From: Burkholderia anthina
GTDB taxonomy: Bacteria > Pseudomonadota > Gammaproteobacteria > Burkholderiales > Burkholderiaceae
DNA length: 64,000 nucleotides
Reading direction: 5' to 3'
Assembly (NCBI RefSeq): GCF_001547525.1
Contig: NZ_CM003768.1
Span: 620,001-684,000, forward strand
Of the stretch, positions 57,886-64,000 are shown piece after piece (within the stretch, counting starts at the first letter, position 1; every line of letters begins with the position of its first letter). The notes beneath the pieces were generated by a model. That model saw only the letters and a list, made by a program, of their open reading frames with translations, had not been told where the DNA came from and did not search any database. Made by a program: the position numbers and the translations under genes.

Positions 57886-58275
57886 ATGAGACGAACGACG
57901 CGATGGATCGGCCTCGTATGGCTGGCGCTGGTACTGAACGTACTGTCGCCCGTCGTCGGCTACGCGCGTGTTGCGTCGAACGGCTCCGGCACGCTCACGC
58001 TCGAGTTGTGCAGTGCAGCGGGCGCGCGTCAGGTCGTGCTCGCGCAAACGGGCGACGACGGCGACACGTCGTCGTTCGACCATGCCGGCGTCCCGCATTG
58101 CGTGTACTGCCCCGGCTTCGCGGCGAACGTCGCGCTGGGCGCGAGCCCGCCCGCGATGCCGGGCTTCGTGCGCACGTTCGCGTATCGGGTGGCCGCGCCG
58201 CTCGTCCCCGACGTGCGCTGCAAGGGCATCCGTCTCGCGCAGCCGCGCGCCCCGCCTGAAAACGTTCCGGTCTGA
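57886..58275 (+). CDS. DUF2946 family protein
   Basis: 129 residues. A membrane or signal segment at 8-27 (WIGLVWLALVLNVLSPVVGYA) is followed by a stretch with HCVYCPG near 72-78, the DUF2946 cysteine/histidine motif. DUF2946 genes often lie beside TonB-dependent receptors, including copper receptors; the motif suggests metal binding. The receptor gene follows after 127 bp. The ATG at 57886 gives a proper N-terminus. Confidence 0.8.
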   Translation: MRRTTRWIGLVWLALVLNVLSPVVGYARVASNGSGTLTLELCSAAGARQVVLAQTGDDGDTSSFDHAGVPHCVYCPGFAANVALGASPPAMPGFVRTFAYRVAAPLVPDVRCKGIRLAQPRAPPENVPV

Positions 58276-58402
58276 TTGATGTCGTCCGCGCGCCCTGGTG
58301 GCGTGCGAGCCGCCCGCGGCCCCGGCCCGCGCGTCGCGTCGTTCGTGCGCGATTCGCGCCCCGGTGTCCGGCGGCGTCCGATCACGTTTCAGGAACTCCC
58401 TC

Positions 58403-60766
58403 ATGTCGTCTCCCTTTGCCGCGCGGCCGTCGCGCGGCCAGCTCGCGCTCGCATGCGCGGCCGCTTTTGCATGGCCGGCCGCTTACGCGGCTTCAGCCGA
58501 CGATGCACGTGCCGAGGCCGCCCGCGGCGGTCACGCCGATCGTCCTGCCGCCACCGCGCCGGCTTCCGCCGGTGTCGCTGCACCGGCCGCGCCGGCCGGC
58601 GAGACGCTGTCCGCCGTCAGCGTGACCGCGCAGCGGCAACCCGTCGACCCGGATACGCCGGCCGTCGTCACGTCGATCACCCGCGAGCAGATCGATGCGC
58701 ACACCAACGTCACCACCGAGGACGCGCTGAAGTACGCGCCGAACCTGATGGTTCGCAAGCGCTACATCGGCGACCGCAATAGCGTATTCGCAGGCCGCGA
58801 CTTCAATGAACTGCAGAGCGCGCGCGGGCTCGTCTATGCCGACGGCGTGCTGCTGTCGAACCTGCTCGGTTCGAGCTATGCGTACCCGCCGCGCTGGTCG
58901 CTGATTCCGCCCGACGACATCGCGCGCGTCGACGTGCTCTATGGCCCTTTTTCCGCACTGTATCCGGGCAACTCGATCGGCTCGACCGTGCTGCTCACCA
59001 CGCGCCGCCCGGAACAGCTCGAGGCGTCGCTGTCGACGCAGTTCTTCACGCAGCGTTACCACGACGGCTACGGATTCGCGGACAGCTTCGGCGGCAACCA
59101 CCAGACCGCGCGGATCGCGAACCGCGTCGGCCGGTTCTGGTTCGCGCTGTCGCTCGACCGGCTGGAAAACGACGGCCAGCCGATGCAGTATGCGAGCCCC
59201 AATTCCGCCTACAACCCGAAGCTGGGCGCCGCCGTCCCGGTGGCGGGCGCGGCGACCGACATCGGACCCAACGGCAAGCGGCGGACCCTCGTCGGCGCGC
59301 AGACGATCGAGCGAACCGAGCAGCTCAACGAGACGGTGCGGATGGGCTATGCGTTTTCCGATCACGTCGATGCGACGTTGACGCTCGGGCATTGGGAGAA
59401 CCATTACCGGCAGCACGGCGAGACCTTCCTGCGCGACGCGACGGGCGAGCCGGTCTACGGCGGCAACGTGTCGATCGGCGGCCAGAACATGACTGTCGCG
59501 CCGAACGCGTTCGCGCCGCAGCGCGGCGACCAGGAGAACTGGCTGTACGCGCTCGGGTTGAACGGCCGGCTCGATTCCGGCTGGCGGCTGTCGGGCGTCG
59601 TGTCCGCGTACGACGTCTCGCGCGACGTGCTGCGCGCGGCCTCGACCGTGCAGGGCGGGGCGGGTACGCTGTTCGAGGGCGACGGCACCGGCTGGCGCAC
59701 GCTCGACCTGAAGGCCGAGGCGCCGGAAGTGAAAGGCCATACGTTCACGTTCGGCTATCACTACGACAACTACTTCCTGCGCAACGCCACGTACAACACG
59801 GCCGACTGGCTGGCCGGGCCGACCACGTCGCTCGCGAGCGTCTATCGCGGCGATACGCGCACGCAGGCGCTGTTCGGGCAGGACGCGTGGCGCTTCGCGC
59901 CGGGCTGGCTCGCGACGCTCGGGCTGCGCTACGAGCGCTGGGACGCGTATGGCGGCGCGCTCGGCAATGCGAACGGCACGCTCGGCTATGCGGACCGTAG
60001 CGCGAACGCGCTGTCGCCGAAAGTCGCGCTGCAATGGGACGCGACGGAGGTCTGGCGCTTCCGGCTGTCGTTCGCGACCGGCACGCGGTTTCCGACGGTC
60101 GGCGAGCTGTTCCAGGGCACGATTTCGAATAACGCGATCGTCAACAACAACCCGAACCTGCGGCCGGAAAAGGCGATCGACTGGGATTTCACGGCCGAAC
60201 GCGACGTGGGCGTCGGCGTCGTGCGCGCCAGCGTGTTCCAGAGCGACCTGCGCGATTCGATCTACAGCCAGACGACGGTGGCGGGTGCGACCACCGTCAC
60301 CAACGTCTCGAACGTCGACCGCGTGCGCGTACGCGGCGTCGAACTCGCGTTCAGCGGCGAGAACGTCGGGCTGCGCGGGCTGAACCTCGACGCGAACGTA
60401 TCGGCGAGCAACGCGCAGATTCTCGCCGATGCCGCGAACCCGGCCTACGTCGGTTCGCGCTTTCCGCGGATTCCGCGCATGCGCGCGAACCTGCTCGCGT
60501 CGTATCGCTTCGACGAGCACTGGCTGGCGAGCGTCGGCGTGCGCTACTCGGGCCGTCAGTTCAACACGCTCGACAACAGCGACGTGAATCCGGACGTCTA
60601 CGGCGGCACGAGCTCGTTTACGGTCGTCGATCTGAAGGCGCGCTACCGCTTCGATCGTCACTGGAGCGCGTCGGCGGGCATCGACAACCTGACGGACCGC
60701 CGCTACTACGTGTTCCACCCGTATCCGGGTCGCACGTTCTATGGGGAACTGAAGTGGTCGCTGTGA
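58403..60766 (+). CDS. TonB-dependent outer-membrane receptor
   Basis: 787 residues. A signal peptide ends AYA-AS near residue 28, followed by an Ala/Pro-rich linker and a TonB-box-like ETLSAVSVTAQ near 70. The plug domain reads TSITREQIDAHTNVTTEDALKYAPNLMVRKR and DDIARVDVLYGPFSALYPGNSIGSTVLLTTRRP. The C-terminal barrel ends in FYGELKWSL, with RFPRIPRMRANLLASYRF and LTDRRYYVFHPYPGRTFYGE typical of siderophore receptors. The ligand is unknown. Confidence 0.92.
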   Translation: MSSPFAARPSRGQLALACAAAFAWPAAYAASADDARAEAARGGHADRPAATAPASAGVAAPAAPAGETLSAVSVTAQRQPVDPDTPAVVTSITREQIDAHTNVTTEDALKYAPNLMVRKRYIGDRNSVFAGRDFNELQSARGLVYADGVLLSNLLGSSYAYPPRWSLIPPDDIARVDVLYGPFSALYPGNSIGSTVLLTTRRPEQLEASLSTQFFTQRYHDGYGFADSFGGNHQTARIANRVGRFWFALSLDRLENDGQPMQYASPNSAYNPKLGAAVPVAGAATDIGPNGKRRTLVGAQTIERTEQLNETVRMGYAFSDHVDATLTLGHWENHYRQHGETFLRDATGEPVYGGNVSIGGQNMTVAPNAFAPQRGDQENWLYALGLNGRLDSGWRLSGVVSAYDVSRDVLRAASTVQGGAGTLFEGDGTGWRTLDLKAEAPEVKGHTFTFGYHYDNYFLRNATYNTADWLAGPTTSLASVYRGDTRTQALFGQDAWRFAPGWLATLGLRYERWDAYGGALGNANGTLGYADRSANALSPKVALQWDATEVWRFRLSFATGTRFPTVGELFQGTISNNAIVNNNPNLRPEKAIDWDFTAERDVGVGVVRASVFQSDLRDSIYSQTTVAGATTVTNVSNVDRVRVRGVELAFSGENVGLRGLNLDANVSASNAQILADAANPAYVGSRFPRIPRMRANLLASYRFDEHWLASVGVRYSGRQFNTLDNSDVNPDVYGGTSSFTVVDLKARYRFDRHWSASAGIDNLTDRRYYVFHPYPGRTFYGELKWSL

Positions 60767-60999
60767 AACTGTTCGCGGCAGGCTGCGCGCCGCGGCTTGC
60801 GACGCCGTCGCCCGCCGGCGCGCACCCTGTGGATCGGGCGCGATGGTGTGCGTGAAGCTTCCAGCGGATTGCTGACGGCCGACGTGCTCGACGGCGGCTT
60901 GCGGCACGCGAAGCGTTGACGGAGCCGGTGGCGCGCGGCGAACGCGCCGCGCGCCGGCCCGATGCGAAAACGCGCCCAAAGGCGCGTGGAGAGAAAACG
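60767..60999. other. Intergenic region with possible gene scrap
   Basis: 233 bp after the receptor gene. One rightward frame (about 60820-60920) reads ARTLWIGRDGVREASSG and ends in a stop, without a start or ribosome binding site; it may be a remnant of an old gene. A terminator hairpin for the next leftward gene is at 60971-60986. Confidence 0.4.
60971..60986 (-). terminator. Intrinsic terminator after the GlsB-like gene
   Basis: CGCGCC/GGCGCG stem with a CAAA-type loop, T-rich on the minus strand (GTTTTCG). 14 bp past the gene's stop. Confidence 0.65.
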
Positions 61000-61254
61000 T
61001 CAGGCCGCTCGCCTGAATAGGCGGATCACGAACAGCAGGATCACCGCGCCGATGACCGCGACGATCACCGAGCCGATGAAGCCGCTGCCGATGCTGATGC
61101 CGAGCAGTCCGGCCAGCCAGCCGCCGATCACCGCGCCGACGATCCCGACGATGATGTCGACGATCAGCCCGAAGCCGCCGCCCTTCACGAGCAAGCCGGC
61201 CAGCCAGCCGGCGATCGCGCCGATGATGAGCCACATAATCAAGCCATGAGTCAT
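61000..61254 (-). CDS. GlsB/YeaQ/YmgE-type membrane protein
   Basis: 84 residues with three glycine-rich helices: MTHGLIMWLIIGAIAGWLAGL, GLIVDIIVGIVGAVIGGWLAGLLGI and FIGSVIVAVIGAVILLFVIRLF. This is the transglycosylase-associated/GlsB family, induced by stress in some bacteria, function not settled. AGGAGAGG stands 7 bp before the ATG. Confidence 0.92.
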   Translation of the reverse strand: MTHGLIMWLIIGAIAGWLAGLLVKGGGFGLIVDIIVGIVGAVIGGWLAGLLGISIGSGFIGSVIVAVIGAVILLFVIRLFRRAA

Positions 61255-62123
61255 GGTGGTCCTCTCCTTGGGTTGAGTCGAAATGACCGGGCACGGGCGG
61301 TCGCGCGCCGCAAGCTGGTTGAAAGCGGCTGCGGCCGCCGCACCGCCCACGCAATGTAACGCGATAGGCGGGTCGGAATCGTTAAGTAATGTTATGCACC
61401 CTTAAGGAGATTTTCCAGGGCGATTTGTCCGCGTACGGCTCGATTCGTGCGCGCACCGCGCGTGGCGCACGGCCAAGCCGGTCTGCAGGAATGAGGCGCT
61501 GCCGAAAATTCGTCGATCGGGCGCATCGTGGCGTGCATGGGTGCCTCGGGCAGTCCGTCGGCAGCGTCGGCTGTCAGCCGCGCAACGGTCACGGCATCGT
61601 CGATCGCCAGCAGTGCGAAACGGGCAGGCAAGGGCGAGCAAGAGCGACGTATCGGCTTCACCGATCCGGGGCATCGTGTGGCCCGCGCGGCGACGTAGAG
61701 GGCGTCGCATTCGGCGTCCGTCATCATTCGGTATCCTGACTGATTGACATTGGTCGAAGTAGGTGGATGGAGCGCGATCGAGCGCGGCGGCCATGGCGTC
61801 AATGTGCGAGGCGTGCCGGCGGCCGGGCACGTGATAGCCGATGCTGTTGCTTGCGCCGTACAGGTCGGACAGCCGGCCGTCGGGGCCATGGCTGCCGCGG
61901 GCCGAGCCGCTGCGCACCGCGATGGGTGATCGATACGATCGGCTGGCTGCCGCCGAGTGTGGGGAAGTCGTGCGGGAGTGTCGGCGAGGTTGCGCAGATA
62001 ACGACCGCGGCGAGGATCGTGGTGCGCGACGCGATCGGCAGGGCGTCGTCGACCGGCTTCACGATTTCGGCGCCGGAAAAGAGAAAAGGTCTGACAAGCG
62101 ATGCTTGTCAGACCTTTATGTCT
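61255..62123. other. Long intergenic region, mostly without a supported gene
   Basis: 869 bp. A leftward frame beginning MMTDAECDALYVAARA near 61724 looks like a gene start, but coding signals jump to other frames after 16-20 codons, so it may be a frameshifted remnant. The rest (61255-61400, 61800-62080) has no signal I can name apart from the tRNA-Thr terminator at 62085-62117. Confidence 0.4.
62085..62117 (-). terminator. Intrinsic terminator after tRNA-Thr
   Basis: A perfect 15-bp stem (AAAGGTCTGACAAGC with GCTTGTCAGACCTTT) with a 3-nt loop, T-rich on the minus strand, directly downstream of tRNA-Thr. Confidence 0.9.
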
Positions 62124-62199
62124 TGGTGCCGGAGATAGGAGTCGAACCTACGACCTTCGCATTACGAATGCGCTGCTCTACCAACTGAGCTACACCGGC
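62124..62199 (-). tRNA. tRNA-Thr (anticodon CGT)
   Basis: A 76-nt tRNA with encoded CCA. Acceptor GCCGGTG... pairs, the anticodon stem GCGCA/TGCGA-type encloses TTCGTAA with CGT, reading ACG. Confidence 0.95.
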
Positions 62200-62405
62200 A
62201 GCAGAGAAATGAAATTATATGGTCAAATCCGCGATCTTGGCAATAGGTTTTGCGAAATTTTTTCAGCTTGCTGCGGCTGCTTCGCGAAACCCTCGATCCG
62301 GCGGACTTTCCGCTTTCACTTCACCGCGATGCGACCCGTTAGGGCCACATCGCGAAGGCGCGATTGTACTGATGTCTCGCGCCTCCGTCCAGTGCTGCAG
62401 TGCAA

Positions 62406-63419
62406 TTATTTTGCTTCGTCGTGATAGCCGGTCACGCGCTCGACTTCGTTCTTCGAGCCGAGGAATACGGGCACGCGCTGGTGCAGGCCGGTCGGCTGCA
62501 CTTCCATGATGCGCTGCGTGCCGGTCGTCGCGGCGCCGCCCGCCTGTTCGACGATGAACGCCATCGGGTTCGCTTCGTACATCAGGCGCAGCTTGCCCGG
62601 ACGATCGGGCGTGCGCTTGTCGGCCGGGTACATGAAGATGCCGCCGCGGTTCAGGATCCGATGCACGTCCGCGACCATCGACGCGATCCAGCGCATGTTG
62701 AAGTTGTCGCCGCGCGGGCCGTCCTTGCCGGCGTTCAGCTCGTCGACGTAACGCTTGACCGGGTCGTACCAGTGGCGGGCGTTCGACGCGTTGATCGCGT
62801 ATTCGCGCGTGTCGGCCGGGATCTGCATGTTGCTCTGCGTGAGCACCCACGAGCCGACTTCGCGGTCGAGCGTGAAGCAGTTCACGCCATTGCCGGTCGT
62901 CAGCACGAACACCGTCTGCGGGCCGTACACGGCATAGCCGGCCGCGACCTGCTGCGTGCCGGGCTGCAGGAACGATTCCTCGGTCGCCTGCTTGCCGTCC
63001 GGGCAGCGCAGCACCGAGAAGATCGTGCCGATCGACACGTTCACGTCGATGTTCGACGAACCGTCGAGCGGGTCGAACACGAGCAGGTATTCGCCGCGCG
63101 GGTAGTTCGCCGGGATCGGGAAGAACGTTTCCATTTCCTCCGACGCCATCGCGGCGAGGTTGCCGCCCCATTCGTTCGCGTCGAGCAGGATTTCGTTCGA
63201 CAGGATGTCGAGCTTTTTCTGCACCTCGCCCTGGACGTTCTCGCTGCCGGCGGTGCCGAGTGCTTCGCCGAGCGCGCCCTTCGACACGTTGTAGCTGATC
63301 GCCTTGCACGCGCGGGCGACGACTTCGATCAACAGGCGCAGGTCGGCGGGGAGGTTGTTGGTCTCACGTTGCTGTTCGATCAGAAACTTCGACAGCGTGG
63401 TGCGGCGGGCAATGGACAT
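62406..63419 (-). CDS. fbp: Class I fructose-1,6-bisphosphatase
   Basis: 337 residues. The metal-binding motif [26 protein letters not shown] is at 109-134, and [19 protein letters not shown] closes the active site. It makes fructose 6-phosphate in gluconeogenesis. The ATG at 63419 gives [19 protein letters not shown], a normal start. It lies between pepN and tRNA-Thr. Confidence 0.96.
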   Translation of the reverse strand: MSIARRTTLSKFLIEQQRETNNLPADLRLLIEVVARACKAISYNVSKGALGEALGTAGSENVQGEVQKKLDILSNEILLDANEWGGNLAAMASEEMETFFPIPANYPRGEYLLVFDPLDGSSNIDVNVSIGTIFSVLRCPDGKQATEESFLQPGTQQVAAGYAVYGPQTVFVLTTGNGVNCFTLDREVGSWVLTQSNMQIPADTREYAINASNARHWYDPVKRYVDELNAGKDGPRGDNFNMRWIASMVADVHRILNRGGIFMYPADKRTPDRPGKLRLMYEANPMAFIVEQAGGAATTGTQRIMEVQPTGLHQRVPVFLGSKNEVERVTGYHDEAK

Positions 63420-63635
63420 GACAGACTCCGAAAGGCGAAAGAATCCTTGAATGGCCGCAATTTTACCCGTCGCGCCTGCGGTGCCGCCGGCTTTTTTCGT
63501 CCGGTTACATGGGCGGGCCGCCGAATCGGCCCGGTATCGGGCGACGCCGGCGGGCGGGGGCGTTCATCGCAGCCGCGGCCGGCCGGGCGGTCCGACCCCG
63601 CGATCGCGAGCGGTTTCAGCCGCGCCCGCGCAATG

Positions 63636-63667
63636 AAAAAGCCGGCGCCGCGTGAGGCGGCACCGGC
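63636..63667 (-). terminator. Intrinsic terminator after pepN
   Basis: On the minus strand an 11-bp G/C-rich stem (63641-63651 with 63657-63667) is followed by five T residues (63636-63640). Confidence 0.8.
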
Positions 63668-63704
63668 CCGATCGCGCGGACGCGACAGCGGGCGATCGCG
63701 TGAC

Positions 63705-64000
63705 TTACGCGAGCGCCTTCTCGACGATCTCGCGCACGTCGCGCGATTTCGCGCCGGCGGCGACCTGCTCGAGCGCTTCGCGCATCCGGTCGCGCAGCGC
63801 CGGCGTGAAGCGGCGCCACAGTTCGAGCGAGCGCGCGAGGCGCGCCGCGACCTGCGGGTTGATCGCGTCGAGCGCGAGCACCTGTTCGGCCCAGAACGCG
63901 TAGCCCGACCCGTCGGCCGCGTGGAATTGCGCGGGGTTCGCCGCGCAGAAGCTGAAGATCAGCGAGCGCGCGCGGTTCGGGTTCTTCAGGTTGAACGCGG
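63705..64000 (-). CDS. pepN: Aminopeptidase N, C-terminal part (gene continues off the right edge)
   Basis: About 98 codons, ending with TAA at 63705-63707. The segment FNLKNPNRARSLIFSFCAANPAQFHAADGSGYAFWAEQVLALDAINPQVAARLARSLELWRRFTPALRDRMREALEQVA is the conserved C-terminus of E. coli-type PepN (M1 family). The catalytic HExxH lies outside the window. It reads toward fbp with a terminator after it. Confidence 0.9.
   Translation of the reverse strand, partial: AFNLKNPNRARSLIFSFCAANPAQFHAADGSGYAFWAEQVLALDAINPQVAARLARSLELWRRFTPALRDRMREALEQVAAGAKSRDVREIVEKALA

Overview
The window is high-GC, densely coded and strongly reminiscent of a Burkholderia chromosome, most likely the main replicon of a Burkholderia cepacia complex member. 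This rests on a glucokinase-HexR fusion, minCDE, a Gram-negative porin, the gene content and order, and codon usage strongly biased to G/C third positions. The species cannot be fixed from the sequence alone. Nearly all of it is chromosomal housekeeping DNA.

Layout. 1-7.7 kb (minus strand): a partial PLP aminotransferase, nusB, ribH, ribB with a degenerate RibA half, a DUF1993 gene, ribE, ribD, hemL and an EVE/PUA-like gene. This collects much of riboflavin synthesis plus one haem-pathway step. 7.9-9.2 kb: a Bcr/CflA-type drug exporter. 9.3-11.7 kb: a small AT-rich accessory island with a Tai4-type T6SS amidase immunity gene, DUF1493 (acyl-carrier-like) genes, a decayed second Tai4 copy and a broken gene with an in-frame stop. 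11.8-20.75 kb: a glucose uptake and catabolism module. The glucokinase-HexR fusion, pgl and zwf run leftward, and a four-gene sugar ABC transporter runs rightward. Between them lies a 17-bp HexR palindrome inside an almost ideal sigma-70 promoter.

20.9-22.5 kb: a second accessory island on the minus strand, reading PAAR-domain protein, putative cysteine hydrolase, small two-helix membrane protein. This looks like a T6SS effector cassette with its immunity gene and is the best candidate for a little-described system here. 22.7-32.2 kb: a TRIC-type channel, an Smr-domain gene, trxB, ftsK, lolA, rarA, DUF2164, serS and tRNA-Ser(CGA), with a 13-bp tandem repeat between lolA and rarA. 32.6-37.7 kb: alkane monooxygenase alkB, a GNAT acetyltransferase, minCDE, a YXWGXW-repeat protein and a 36-residue lipoprotein. 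37.7-43.5 kb: a CLC chloride channel, heptosyltransferase I, a small membrane protein, an MHS-type MFS transporter, a TonB-C lipoprotein and a small hypothetical gene.

43.7-52.8 kb: tRNA-Ser(TGA), hemW, rdgB, rph, yicC, gmk, rpoZ, spoT/relA, three near-identical tRNA-Arg(ACG) genes and greB. The nucleotide, (p)ppGpp and transcription functions cluster here. 52.9-64 kb: a porin, a candidate small RNA, a cold-shock gene with a long leader, an exonuclease-GIY-YIG fusion, a secreted chorismate mutase, a DUF2946 gene with a TonB-dependent receptor, a GlsB/YeaQ membrane protein, tRNA-Thr(CGT), fbp and the 3' end of pepN.

No CRISPR array, complete insertion sequence, prophage or T6SS structural gene cluster was seen. 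All calls come from reading translations and motifs by eye; no database search was run.
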